From Phymorhynchus buccinoides (Eukaryota; Mollusca; Gastropoda; Neogastropoda; Raphitomidae), in the NCBI GenBank assembly GCA_017654935.2, contig CM065704.1, positions 26,929,720 through 26,993,719 of the forward strand: a stretch of 64,000 nt of DNA. The letters are read 5' to 3'. The notes beneath the pieces are model-generated. The model did no database searches. It saw only the letters and a list, made by a program, of their open reading frames with translations, and was not told where the DNA came from. The stretch's first letter is position 1. The number at the start of each line of letters is the position of its first letter. The position numbers and the translations under genes are program-made. This document shows, one piece after another, positions 43,646-57,257 of this stretch.

Positions 43646-45980
43646 TCAACCACACACCTGCGTGACACAAGCAAAACGAACAAGAGCAACAGGAACCCCG
43701 TTACAAATCAAGGGGAAATGGAGTGAATGCCAGTTGACATTTTTTTTTAGGGTAAAGGAAAGTGAAAACCTTTTTAGACTGCAAAACCCTTTACGGGACA
43801 GTTTTGTTTCATTTGCCAAGGTGACGACGTAGGATTGATACATAGTGTTACCATTTATCGCCTTCAAATCGGCTTGAATTTCCGGGTGTCTTTTTGTCAA
43901 ACGAGAAACGTTGACCAGCACGCTCTGCCCCACGCCATCATCATCCAGGTGACGAGTCGGGCAAGTGGGGGCTGGAAGCAATTACACACGTTTTGTGTGG
44001 AACTCTTTTTTCAGTTCGGTTTGTACAAAGTCTTTGATATTTTTGGGAAACCTGAAATCAAGGTAAAAAAATTGTCCGGCACTTCCTATGAGAGAGAAAT
44101 TTCCTAGCGAAAAGATACGATCAAAAAAGTCAAAGTCAAAATTTGAGCAGAACAGTTTGGGAACAGTTGACATAGTTGTACACAAAAAAAGCCGGATGGG
44201 TATGGGGAGAGAAAAAGTGGTGGTTTCTTTTCTCAGTTTGATTTCGTACAAGTGTCATCAAGCTGCAACAACGATACAAAGGGGGGTTGTGAGTTTGGCT
44301 GCCTCTTTTCATTGCAATTTGAAGGTTTTGAATTTGTCGTTAGTAATAGTACGTCCGTAGACTCGAATTTCCGAGTGTTTTGAAGCTTCAGCTTGACCGC
44401 TTGTTGTGGATCAGACTGCTTCCCTCTCGCTTGAATAACTTCATATACGACCGTTTGATAGCATGATACGGGTGGAACTGTTTATTCCTATATACGCGTA
44501 TGAAGTAAACCAAGCTCTAGTAATTTTTGAGGAGAGGGGTCGTGAGCAGAAATCTTTGGCACACAGACTATATGAGAGACCTAGGTTCTGTAGTATACCC
44601 GTTGCTTTCGCGCATACTCTTTCATGTAGGGGAATGCGTGCCTAGCGAAATGTCTATATTGAAAAGGACACATTTCTTGCAATTTCTTGAAATTTCCGTT
44701 TTTGAGGTTTTGGTGTTAAAATAGTCACTCGCAGCATACGACATTGTACCACTTTTGACGATGGTTGCTAAAATGGTGGCCTTTACATGGGACCAGGAGA
44801 CGAATTGTGGGTCAAAAAACTCGAAAGTAATATTTCTTCATCGTTTCGGTCGAGTTTATTCTCATCACACTCCTAATGATATTAACTGTAGTGAGGCTAC
44901 GAATGTAGTAATGAATTTCTTGGTCTTTACTGCTTTTCTTTGAGAAGTTTTTGTGTCTTTTCGTCCGTGGTTTTGATGCATTAATTCCATGGTAAAAAAC
45001 ACCCATCTAAAATGTGTAATAGTATTCGGTTCACAGAAACCGTCAACAGGATATTTTTTCCTCCTATCCGTTTTTAGCATGTATGCGTATTGGTAGACAG
45101 AAACAGCTATGTGTGAGGCAGTCCTGCCCCATGTCAGTGCGAGTACAAAAGAGAGGCAGCGTAGCCTTCTGATGGTCGCTACGTGTTTGCTTGCATACCG
45201 TAATAATGGACGCCGAATGGGAATCTCCCACCCGCCATAGACAGTCTTTTCCACACTACGAGGGGACCTGACATATTGGATTTAATCTTGGTGTGAAAGC
45301 AGTGTGCATTTGTGAACAAATCGAAAAATCTTGTCAGGGGTTTGTCGGTTTATACAAATCGTTCAAGTGCAAGCGGGTCAATCCTAAGACATTTTCTAAA
45401 AACGGTGATTCCTCTTTTTGAAAAAAGTTTTTGTTTTTCAACGCTTGCAAGAAAACCACTAACATCTTTTTGATTGTAATAAATCAAGAAGTCTGCTGAA
45501 AACTTTGCATGTTTGTTCCTTTCCACACGCGCTGACAATCTTTGTACTGTTCCAGCATTATGTTAGCGTTTTTGAGCCGCGAATAGAAAGCGGCATGCGG
45601 GGTGGGCAATGTTGTGGTAATATAGCTTGTCACCAGAGTCAAACCATTCATAGGCGAAAGCAGCCTTTGTTTCGTTTATTGATTAGCAGTCAGATACGAT
45701 CATTAGCTATCGCCCAAGCGCAATGAAGTGGAGTATGTCCAGAAACGAATCTTATCCGTGAGACAGCACACGATTAGCTTTGTCCCTTTCTGATGACAGA
45801 TGGCTTCATAGTCTTGTTTTTTAGCCAAATAACAAGTACGCTTGATGAGGTTTAAATCAGATGGTCCACGTTCAAACCACAGATGGACATGTTTTAGTCG
45901 TTCATCCAGCTTTCCTCAGGTTTAGGTAAAGGGTGTTTTGGTGCACCGATCAACAGAGGCTTCCTGTTCTAACGTAATCA
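43646..45980 (-). pseudogene. Broken coding region with ankyrin-like motif, unidentified
   Basis: Protein-like segments follow one another on the minus strand but change frame often. Near 45840-45915: DERLKHVHLWFERGPSDLNL then IKRTCYLAKKQDYEAICH. At 45711-45740: GHTPLHCAWAIAND, an ankyrin signature (G.TPLH.A). Further on are a basic stretch near 45400-45538, then 44865-45254, then at 43982-44251 LFCSNFDFDFFDRIFSLGNF. At 43646-43900 come KRHPEIQADLKAING, YQSYVVTLANETKLSRKGF and a final stop. The density of single-base frame changes could be decay or poor sequence quality. I do not recognise the full protein; an ankyrin-repeat gene or the relic of a mobile or viral gene are both possible. Confidence 0.35.
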
Positions 45981-45984
45981 ACTG

Positions 45985-47136
45985 TTGAAGACGGCTCAAA
46001 GTCTGTCAATTAAAATTGATAGCTCAAAGTCGGTCACATAACATGTTGTAAGCAGATAGCTATGTTTTCAAACGGCTGACATCATGTCATTTATGAGATA
46101 TGCGGGTCCGATTTTACCAAACACAAGGGGATTCAAAACCTGGGGCATCCCGAAAACAAAGCTACAGACACAGGGACGGTGGTGGGTGATGACAGCAGTG
46201 AAGACGTAAGGTGGGAGAAGGAGGAGGAGGAGGGGAGTCACCTTTGAATGGTTCAGGCGAGATGGGGATCAAGACTTATCAAAGTCAAAAACTGGAACAA
46301 ACGTTTAAGCTTTAACTCATCAGGACGGTAATGAAGGACAGGCGTACCACTTGAAAGGAGTGAGGGTGCAAGTGGGGTTGCTAAAAAATCCTGGAAGGAG
46401 CATGTAGTGGTAGTTCCATTCGATCTTGTCTGTAGACCGTGTCGCGCAAGCATCTGAGAGGCAGAGCTGGGTTTGTGTAGGCTGTTGGGTATTGGGATGT
46501 TTCGAGGGGAGTGAGAGGCTGGATGTTGTTAAGAATGGGGGTAGTTGAACGGGGGCTCTATGGCGTTATAGTCTTGCAGTTTGTAGCAGTTAACACTTGA
46601 CGCCTGTAATCCCTAGGATCTCAAAGAACTGCACCACACAAGAAAAAGAAAACACACACAGTACAAATGGTGATTATGAATAAGCAGAAATACGATGGAG
46701 AGAGAGACCCCCCACCCACCCACACCCCTGGGTTATCCCCACGGATGAGAGAGAGAATAATACCTGCACAAAACAGAAGAAACAAATAAATGACAAAAAG
46801 AAGACACTTGTGTTTGACACTAGCAGGAGAGGACTTGGTTCATATTGATTGCCTCGTTTCCCTTGCAAGACCAGGTGTGATGACATTAAGCTTTCACTCG
46901 GGTTATTGATGTTGCGAGAAACATGAAAAAAGGGCTTGCAGAAGTAAAGTAATAGGAGGAGGGAGGAATTAATAATGAAAAATGTTAGTTAGGATCTTGT
47001 CAACGGAACACAACCTCACCATCATAGTATTAGTCGCCATGTCTTCATGTTGAGAGAGAGAGAGAGAGAGAGACCGCGTCGGGAGAGAGAGGAGAGAGAT
47101 GAGAGAGAGAGAGAGAGGAAGAGCGGAGAAGAGGCC

Positions 47137-47181
<45 letters not shown>

Positions 47182-48730
47182 GAGAGAGAGAGAAGAGAAA
47201 GAAAGAAGAGAGCATACACTTAAATTATAAAATGAATAGACACTGGACTTCCGGGAAGAGTTGTCGCAGTTTCCAGAATATCTGAATTGAAATTTAGGTT
47301 CAGAGAATGAGGCCAATCCACTTTATTTCTGAATGAGCACAGGCTGTATAAAATGTTGGCGTTGTGAAGCGGGGTGACAAAACATAACTTTTTGTGGAAT
47401 TGTAAAAGGTGACTAGGTTATGAATGAACAATCCCACATGAACTGAAGATGTTAGTTTGTTTTGAAAACAGTGTCAGTTAATTCGTTTGTCTGGTAGTCA
47501 TCACTATCACGCTTTGCAATAATCTAACAGAGGGGATCCGTAATCCCTCTTGTTCTGATGGGTCGTGCCTGAAATACAGTAGATTATTTCATCAGCTAGC
47601 GGATGAGGCGATGAAGATGTAGTGGGAATGTTCACCTCCATTTGTTTTTTTATAATTCAGTCTGTCTGGGCACGTAGGTAGGTCTGTTGTGAGGGCTCCG
47701 TTAGAAATGGTAAACGTGAACGGGTAGGAATCTAGGCTTTCGCAAGCAGTCGCGCATGCGCAGTACCTTCCTCCCCAAAACCAAAATTGTCAGTAGCAGG
47801 TCCTGGTAAATGAGAGAAGGTGGAGATGTTTCGTCTTTGCTTGCTGCCGTCCAACAGGATCTTTCTCCAGTATAAAATCGACCGTTTAGTTAGCTTAAGT
47901 CCCGCCTAAAATCCTGACGTCACATAAAACCTGACCAACCCATTTAGCGGTGAAGCTGACAAACTAGCATGTGACTCAGACAGGGTCATAAATGGGTTGT
48001 GATTAGCATATGACACAGGCTGACCCACGCGAAACTGGTGATTTGTGACATAGCGGAGGTTTTGCAGGAAAACAGTTTGTTGAAAAGATTGCTTTCGCCA
48101 GTCTTACTGGTGGTTGGGTTTGTATAGTGACAACCTTTAGGCCCACATTCTGCAATACAAAAAATAATCCATGCGCAAACGAATATGGAGGACAAACACG
48201 TTTAAGAGTCGAATACAGACAAACACGCTAATACATGCAAGCAGTGGCGGTCTGAATTGATAAGCCTTCAAAGCAATGCCGATCTTGTAACAGGGCAGCG
48301 CTGTATAGGGTGACAATCCCCGTTTCTCAGCTACTTCAAAGACTTGCCCAAGCAACGTGGTGTCAACAGCACCATCCAATCCCCGACTCCACCCCCACCC
48401 CCCCCCCCCCAAGTACAAAACGGTCTGACATCTTTAGGGTTTTGTCAGAACCCGATTTTCCTCTCCCAAAGAAAGATAACGGGCCATTAAAGAGCCAATC
48501 AAAAGCTCTAGACGAGGTGGTATCCTAGGTAAACAATCCCCCTGTGCTCACAGGGTATGGACTCTTCAGTCTGAGCCTAAGAGAGAAAGCCCCCCTACAG
48601 AAAACTTATCCAGCCGTAGCGAAGGACGGAGTGTGTCGGGCTATGGGCACAGACGGGATATACAATCACGAGAAAAATACATATGAACGATTATGGTAAT
48701 GAGTCCGAAACATTATAGTCATGGCGTTGT
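45985..48730. other. No recognisable gene; GA tract at 47054-47218
   Basis: GA-rich tract at 47054-47218. Short poly-C near 48395. Open frames lack motifs. AT/GC is mixed with frequent short homopolymers. Confidence 0.5.
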
Positions 48731-48739
48731 TTCTCACAG

Positions 48740-51700
48740 CAATGACCGGGGGGGAGCGGAGCCGGGCCCTCAGCCTCAAAGGGGCTCACCCAAGCGACGG
48801 TGCCTTGTGGACTAGACAGTCAGGGGAAAGCAGAGTAAAGCTCTAACCAGTCAACCCATTCATCCCATCAATCCTCAAAGTGTAACGTGGAATGCAGAAG
48901 GGGCTGAGGAACAAGAAGCCAGAGTCAAGAACTCAGCAAAACTAAAATTGAGTCATCTTGCATTCAAGAAACACAACCTGAACGCATCCTCAAAGATTCT
49001 TCATAAGAGGTATGAGCTTTCGCCAAGACAGAGAAGAAAATACACAAAGGAGGGAATTATTACCTCATCAAAACCCCCCCCCCCCCCAATTCACAAAATG
49101 AGATCGCAGACTGGAAAACAGGAACTGGCAAACACTACAGTCAAGCTTCTTTGCCCAGTGGAGATCTATCTGATCAACAACTGCCTACAGCCCCCACCTG
49201 GGCCCCCCCTTACACCAGGTTTTTTTTCTTTTGGAGGCCAATTTTTTACCCACCCCCCCCCCCAACCAGAAGTAGCTTGAGGAATCCAGGCACCATGTGA
49301 TTGGAGGATTTCGACAGTCAATCACCAAAGTGGGACTTACGAGGAAATGGACTCACGTGTGTGAAGGAAGTAGAATGACTGGATGAGGCGACAGCTAATC
49401 CTATCAACAGCCCAACCAGTTACTCAAGAGCGGGAAAACCACGTCAACCCCAGATTAAGCTATTGGCAACAGAGATATCATTGCATCACTTCCAGAGCGG
49501 CCAACCACTCAGCTTGGATGGAAGCGACCACTGCCAAATCTCACCATTTCCAGCATAGGATGCACAACCACAGTATGGCTCCAATTGGAACTTCAAATGA
49601 GTCAACTGGGCCCTCTGCAGAGAAGACAATGGCTGACAGTGCATGCAAGGAGTGACGAATCCAACACTTTAAATAAAAATGTTAGCTCTTCATAGAGGCA
49701 GTGCTAAGTCAGCAAAGCAAGTCCATTCCACAAAGAGGAAAAAACGTAGAGAGTAAAGGCACTTGGAGTGACAAACTGGAGGAGCGCAGGAAAACTGGAA
49801 CTCAGCCAGAGAAGCATGGAGCAAACTCCCATGCCTTGAGAACACACAGAAAACAATCCAAGCATCAAGTACACTTTTAACCAGTAAAAAAGACTAGATC
49901 CAGAAGAGCAAGAGTGCGGACGATAGCGTCTGAACATGGAGCGGGACACAGCAAGCTGTGGAATCTGGACAAAACCTTAATGAAGAAACATGGAAACAGA
50001 TCCAGCAAACAATATCATTGAGGAAGATGGCAAGCCACTATCGGGAAGAGAGCAGCAAACATCCTGGAGGATCACTTCTATAAGGAGGAAAAGAACAACA
50101 ACGCTTTCCAACGCCAGAAGAAACAAAGAGATCAAAGAAAAGCTAAAACCAGAACTCAGCAATCTTCCATGATGGCAGCTTCTCGTGGCAGATATCAATG
50201 CAGCTATCAAAGAAAATGAAATCTAAGAAAGTCCCTGAAAAAGACGGTATCTCAACAACATGATAAAAAAAACTTGGCCCAAAGCTAGAGACAAACACTC
50301 CTCCTTATTCGGGAACTCTGGAAAATCCCAGATGAGATGGAAAGAAACAGTATCTCGCATACGAAGGAAACCACAAAGCCAAAAAAAGAAGTCTAGTATC
50401 GTCCCAATTCAGCTGTTAAGTTGTATGGCAAAGTTGATGGAAATGATGGTGATGCCAGGCTGCTGAAAACACCGGAAGAGAAACAATCTGCTCAGCAACA
50501 CTCGTCAGCCGACAGAAAGAACCTCAGCACAGAAGATCAGCTGCTTACCTGTCAGGAGGAATCAAAATGCCTTCCAAGAAAAGAAGAAAGTACTGATGTA
50601 TTCGTGACCGAAAAAAGCCTTTGACAAGGGTTAGTGATGGAAGAGAAGGCATGCTTCTGAAGCGCTCAACAAGAAAGTGAAGGGAAGATATACTACTGGA
50701 TACAAAGACTTCCTCCAGACTGCACAGCAAGAGCGAACCAGACGGGAAGATTCAGTCACGAGCACTCTTCCCAGGGCGTGCCTCAAGGAAGAGTCATACT
50801 CCCCAAACCTCTTTCCTATATTCATAGACAACAGGAGGGAGAAATCTGACCAAGCAGGTAATCCAGAGGCCCTCCACGCTGACCACTTTGCTGCCGGAAT
50901 GCTGCAAAACATCTGTCAATGCACCACCTAAAGGATGCAGGGAGCATGGATCATGTCGGTAAGATGGGCATATGACTGGGGTGTAGAAATCGGTACCACA
51001 AGACAGTCGTAGTCTTCTAAAATGTCATCCCTGCCAGAAACTGCAAAACTAAAAGTGAATGAAAGGGAGCTGCAACAGGAAAAACCCAAACATATTTGGG
51101 CAGGTGAAGCTGGACAAATCGCTTGGACATGGGACATTCATGAAGAAGCGGCAGGACATTTAGGGCGCAAACAGAACATCTTAAAGAACGGTGTACAGGG
51201 CACTGTAGACCAGTCCTGGAATATGGCAGTTCTGCTTGGACCACAGCATCCAAAACAAAGCAAATCGTTTTGAGCAAAGGCAGAATGAGGGGGCTACGGC
51301 TAATTACGGTGGGATGAAACGACCCCCATCCAAGCCATGGGGAAAAGCACACCGTTTTGCGCCTCTGGAGACAGAGACACGAAAAGGTGCACATTCACAG
51401 TGAAAATAGCTAATGAGAATGCCGTTCCCACCCTTTGCACTCTGAGGATACAAAAGCAATCAAGAACAGGTGAAACGGACCAGCTTCAAACACCTCTCAA
51501 AATTCTTCACACATAAATGAAGACCGCAACCTGGTTCCCCTGCCAAAAGGAGATGATACCCAATTTTGTGAGGAACCAGAAAACCTCGGGAAGGGATTCA
51601 AATCATCAATGGAAGCTCCTTCCTGGTATAGAAATAGAAGGACTGTCAAGCCCCCTGCCTCCAGAAAGACTTGGCAATGGAGATGAGTGAGAACCAGTAC

Positions 51701-52480
51701 CAACCCCAGTGATTGAGTCATGTCTTCATGGAGGATCATCATAAGGAAGCGTAAGAATGGATGTTCAGCATTCTTCATCAGGAAAACAGAGGAACACTGA
51801 TCCCACGCAATTCCTCAACAGAGGAATCTCTTAAAACTATCCGGCTGAAACATCAGCTCTGACACATGCAACCAAGCTCATTGCAAAGTCTGCCAACCGC
51901 CACGAAAGTGGTCTTCTTCAATGACTGCAGATATCGCTTACGCACTCCAAAGCACCAGAAGGAACGAGACCTGAAGAGCACCAAGAAAACCCCCACGAGC
52001 TCTCAAAAAGCTTCTCGTCACACTTCAGTGTGGTACCATCAACTGGATATCACTGGAACAAGCAGGCTCAGCAGAATGAAGCAGTTCAGTACATGACTAC
52101 AAAGGAAGCCAAAACAATCAATCCGACAAACCACTCCTATACCGCCCAGAGAAGGCATGGGAAGCCATGGGTTGATGTCTATCCAACAGCTTACCGCCAC
52201 AGAAACACCCCCTTCCGGCTCTTGGGACTGCACTGCGACTGCTGAGTCACCTCAATCGGCTCAAACACCATACTGACGAAGTTTGTGGTCTCAGGATCAC
52301 AGACCCTGAACGTACTACAACACTGCCCAACACATGATGCTCTACGACGCCAAACGGCCAAGTGGGTGGAGTGCAGGTGAGCTTTGGGGCAGCCACCACT
52401 GACCTGGAGAAGACAGGGACTTTAGTCATGGACCAACTTGAAAGTCGAGATGCCAGTACATTGACTACTGAAGAAGAAGA
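48740..52480 (+). pseudogene. Nearly full-length jockey/BS-like LINE, broken frames
   Basis: The plus strand keeps the order of a single-protein LINE. Leader CGGGCCCTCAGCCTCAAAGG is at 48764, then the endonuclease start TWNAEGAEEQE near 48888. NHSMAPIG is near 49570, LSNARRNKEIKEKLKPEL near 50115 and PIQLLSCMAKLME near 50405. NLSTEDQL is near 50520, a motif-A-like VFVTEKSL is near 50600, and VPQGRVI (motif B) at 50777. LHADHFAA at about 50870 replaces the catalytic ADD with ADH. It ends near 52480 with GAAGAAGAAGAAGAACG, like the fragment at 7.4-8.06 kb. Frame changes every 100-250 bp make it inactive as written. Confidence 0.85.
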
Positions 52481-52484
52481 AGAA

Positions 52485-53065
52485 CGTAACCGAAGGTGAA
52501 CAAAAAAATTGAAGACATAATTCATCTGTTCTTGAGATTAAATTGCACATATGGCAACCTTAGTTTAAAACCCTCCCCCCTCCCCCTCTCTCCCTTGCAA
52601 CTTCTTTAAAAAAACCAGCGAAATAGACGAAAACAATCGTGAAGAAAAAGAAAGAAAAAACTTATACAAAATAACTTCCCAATAGTCAACTACTTCGAAA
52701 TTTTTAGCATCTCATTTGTATTCTACTTCTAGGACTGCGTGAGGCCTAGGACAAAACTCTACCTGTCGGAGCTACTGGGACGCAAGTGAAAGATTGAGTA
52801 GACGTTTTTAAAATCATGACAACAATTTTTTTCACGGCCCAATTCTTATGACTTGAATCAAATTTGTAGTGAAAACCACTTAAGAAAGTTCTTGACTCAG
52901 TAGAATGTTGGCATTATTGGTAAGAAATGCGTCCACACCCTAAATAGTGACACAAGGAGACGAGAGAGAGAGAGCGAGAGACGAGAGAGAGGAGAGATGA
53001 GAGAGAGAGAGCGAGAGAGAGAGACGAGAGAGAGAGAGAGGGAGAGAGGGACAGAGGAGAGAGAA

Positions 53066-53098
<33 letters not shown>

Positions 53099-53738
53099 GA
53101 GAGGCACTGGACACTGAATGTTTAATGATTAGGCCCTAGGCCCATCAACTGGAGATGTTAACAAAACTGAATGGGACACAATTCAGTTTTAAACATAATA
53201 GACCTAGTCACCATATAACATTCATATTTTCTCAACAAGAAGAAATGCCACAAAGACATAATAAATGCATGAATGAATCAATAACACACCGATCAAACAA
53301 TTCAAAATTACTGATATCTTCCATAATATGTACGTAATTTGAATGCCTTCAAGGTACAAAGCCACCCTAATAATTAGCGATTTGTTTTCAGAAGAAAGAA
53401 ACATTGTCCACTTGAATAGAGATGGTTGATTTTAAAGTATCTGTGATGGAATGTAATGTGGCGTTAGTTCTTTATACATGGGCATTTTAAAACAAATGAA
53501 CCTCATCTAAATGTTCTCACAAAATGGACAGAAAGGATAATTTCATTAACATTTATTTGGAAACGTAGCTTATGAACTTTCAGTGGTGAACCCTAGTCTT
53601 AGCCTGATCAAAGTTATACTAGCTTTAAATGATTTACAGTATCAGATATGGAGATAATGCTAATCACCCTTTTAAAACGTTCTATAAAATTGAAACGATC
53701 ACTTCGTGAAGTATGCCGAGCCATTTCGCTTGAATCGT
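52485..53738. other. No gene; GA tract at 52965-53103
   Basis: GA-rich microsatellite with single-base interruptions, otherwise AT-rich sequence up to the assembly gap. No motif-bearing frame. Confidence 0.6.
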
Positions 53739-54238
53739 NNNNNNNNNNNNNNNNNNNNNNNNNNNNNNNNNNNNNNNNNNNNNNNNNNNNNNNNNNNNNN
53801 NNNNNNNNNNNNNNNNNNNNNNNNNNNNNNNNNNNNNNNNNNNNNNNNNNNNNNNNNNNNNNNNNNNNNNNNNNNNNNNNNNNNNNNNNNNNNNNNNNNN
53901 NNNNNNNNNNNNNNNNNNNNNNNNNNNNNNNNNNNNNNNNNNNNNNNNNNNNNNNNNNNNNNNNNNNNNNNNNNNNNNNNNNNNNNNNNNNNNNNNNNNN
54001 NNNNNNNNNNNNNNNNNNNNNNNNNNNNNNNNNNNNNNNNNNNNNNNNNNNNNNNNNNNNNNNNNNNNNNNNNNNNNNNNNNNNNNNNNNNNNNNNNNNN
54101 NNNNNNNNNNNNNNNNNNNNNNNNNNNNNNNNNNNNNNNNNNNNNNNNNNNNNNNNNNNNNNNNNNNNNNNNNNNNNNNNNNNNNNNNNNNNNNNNNNNN
54201 NNNNNNNNNNNNNNNNNNNNNNNNNNNNNNNNNNNNNN
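53739..54238. other. Assembly gap, 500 N
   Basis: Exactly 500 undetermined bases. A round number points to a placeholder inserted when contigs were joined, not a measured distance. Open frames that run through it are meaningless. Confidence 0.99.
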
Positions 54239-55699
54239 TTGATCATGTTTCACTACGCTTGTGGAAGGAACAATGGAAGGCAAATACATACAAGTAGGTA
54301 TACTCTACAAACGGTTCAAAATTCAGAGGTAGCCCACAAACCAAAGGCCTATTATCTAAACAAGCCCGATAATTAAAACTCACATGCAAACAAAAATTTT
54401 CAATAAATCTCAGTCATAGTTTTTGAAGAATAAATTGCTTTTAAAACCCATATTTGCGCAATTTTTGTAAATATGTTGCAAAAAATTCCGTTTTTGAAGT
54501 CGCATATCTGAATATATTCATTGCATTATATCAAAGTATAAAACGCTGGTTTTTTTCAACCCTAACAGTATTGGAAAAAAAAAAAAATCTTATACGACAT
54601 GCCAAATTTTTTTTCTGTCTAATCATGACGTGTACGAGTTTGAAACACAGGTGCAAAAATGGCTAAAAAAAACGCTAATTTCCTGGCTTTTGATCTAAGA
54701 ATGCAACATGTCGCACGAACTGCACACTAAACTGCTCCAATAGATTCTAAAAGTAATGTGACTCGACTTGACAAGTAAAAATGTTTGGATCCAACTGGGA
54801 CTTCAGTCATTTGATTCCGGAGATGTAAGAATCAGGTAATCTAATATTTATGGATAATAAACTCACATTTTAACTCTTACACATCAAGTGTAGCATAGAA
54901 GTCCCTTATGCTGTGCCACAATAGGGGTTGGGGGGTGGGGAGTGCGGGGGATGGTTGCGGGGTGTGAGAGGTGGTAGCGGTCGGGATGGCATTTGGTGTC
55001 GTGCAGTGGTGGGGTGATGCGGTGGGGGCTCTGTGAACAGGATGAGAGAAGAGAAGATGCGAAAGAGAAAGGAGATGATGAGACAAAAAGTATATAATAC
55101 ATATTATTTCTGCGGTGACTGACGGCGAGCACCCGTGTGCTCAGCGTTACGGTACTGGCGTTACGGTACTAGCATTACCGGTACTGCGACCGTTGCCAGA
55201 TCTAACTGAACCATAAAGAGTGCGCACCACAACGCATTAAAGTTCCTAGTGCCCATAAATGCTCATCCAAATCCATTTGTTTCGCCTGTCTCCAAATCAA
55301 TGCAAAATCTTTTATGAGAATCTGGTTACTTCAGCACCATAGCGATCATCGACCATTAAACATTGTCTCAAAAACGTCAGTGGGAGGCTTATTGTACCTT
55401 TGCCTCCTTACAGTGGATAAAGTGCGCATGAATAAGTATGACGGTCATGTTTTCGTGCTGTTTTTCTTTTTGTTTGGTAGGTCGTATTGTCTGTCAGTAT
55501 CAATAAAAATGTACAGCCGATGGATCCCAACAAGAAACTAATACTATTTATTTCTACACACTAACGCTTATGAACAGAATCACATCGAAATATTTGGTGT
55601 GACAGTTTTAGTCTCAATTGACTCTTTTGGACTTTTGATACAATCACAAAGTACATATGCGGCTGTGAAATGCAGCCGCCCTAACCTTTACATTGACGT

Positions 55700-56420
55700 T
55701 TGACCTTGAAAACTTTAATTTCTTCTTGTGGCCACATCCTTCAAGGTACAATCTTGAAATTTAGTATGTGGACATCTTAGCTTTAGATGTTTTGGAGTAC
55801 TGATTAGCAATTACCTTGTTGACCTTGGTCTTTGAACTTGACCTTTGACCTTGGTCATGTGAACTGGTTTGTTTTAAGTCTTTGTTTTCACCCTTTTGCA
55901 GTCACAAACTTCACATTTTGTGGGTTAGTACAATGGCTCAAGGTCAACATAATAATATAAAGAATTGATTACTTTTATGACCTTAACCCCTTTCCTGCCT
56001 GCCCCATGTGGGTGATGTCATTGATGATGTCATAACGTCATTATCCTGGAATGCAGGTTTTTGTCTTAGATGCTTAAGAAGTCAGGAAAGATTATATCCC
56101 TAGACCAATTTGTTATACTGAGTTTAACAGGTCTCTTTTATATTTTATGACAAAATACGATATAGGAAAAAGAACTGCTCCATTTTTCTCTGTCAGTGTT
56201 AGGTGTTAATCTTGACTTTTGACATCGTGTCTTTGAGCAGTGGCATGCCGCAAAGAAAAGACCTTTAAAAGTACCGTGACCTTGATCTTCACTTTTTACC
56301 TTGTGGCTGTAGTCAGTAAGCCATTGGTTGTAGACCCATATAACTATTATATGCTTAATCAGCATTACCATAAAATGCTGAGGGAAACGTTTTGAAGCTT
56401 GTTAACCTTGACCATTGGCC
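55700..56420. repeat. Dispersed repeats with TGACCTTTGACC motifs (copy 2)
   Basis: Same content as 27205-27910, with a few substitutions and a missing or added base. Confidence 0.6.
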
Positions 56421-57257
56421 TTGTGGCTGTCCGATGAGAATCATTGGTCGTACAGCCCTAGGCCCTCAAACCATGTGTTTTTATTATCACCCAAAGAATG
56501 CAGAGGGGAGATCTATTTTAAGCTTATAGAACTTCCGGTTTCAGAATTGAAACCAGAAATATTCAGTATCAACTGCGTTCTCCATGTCGGTGTACTCTGC
56601 AGTGGCGTTGTCGTCTTCATAGTGAGGCTTTGGTGGTAAATCTTGCTGCATTTATTGTGGTGTATTATGTACTATTATTAGCATCGGCTGGGTGATGAAT
56701 TGTAGGAATTGTGCCAGGTTAGATGCCATATCTTCAGGAGTCTTGTGAGTGGAAGTTGGACTTGGAAGAAATGGCACTGGATTACATGTGCGTTTATAAT
56801 GTCAGTTCTTGAGGCATTGCAATTGAAAGGTTGATACGGGGCCCATGTCTTATCTTAACTGGTATGGTTCTCATCGAATTTGCTCTTCCATCAGGAGCTT
56901 TAGCTTCTACATTCGTTTGCTGTCGATTTTCTTGCCTTGCTGAATTCATTATTTCCTGCTCCACTACACAAACTCTCCTTTAGACCGACACAAGTTTGCA
57001 TGACACAAACGATAATAAAAACTCTCTCTCTCTCTGCAGCCTCTGTGTTTATCTTCCCATCTCTCCCTCGCGGTTTCCTCCCGCCTTTCTTCTCTTTCTC
57101 GCAATCCTTCTCATTCTTTTCTCATTTTCACACTCGTTTCTGCTTGCTAAATTTCTTTGTTTTCTGTCTCTGTCGTTTTTTCCTTTCCTTTTGTTTATTT
57201 TGATACTAGTAGTACTAATACAAGTAATAGTAGAATGTTATTTGAAATATTCATATT

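Noticed and set aside
53614..54376. Open frames of about 180-240 codons across the N gap
   Set aside because: They consist of undetermined residues.
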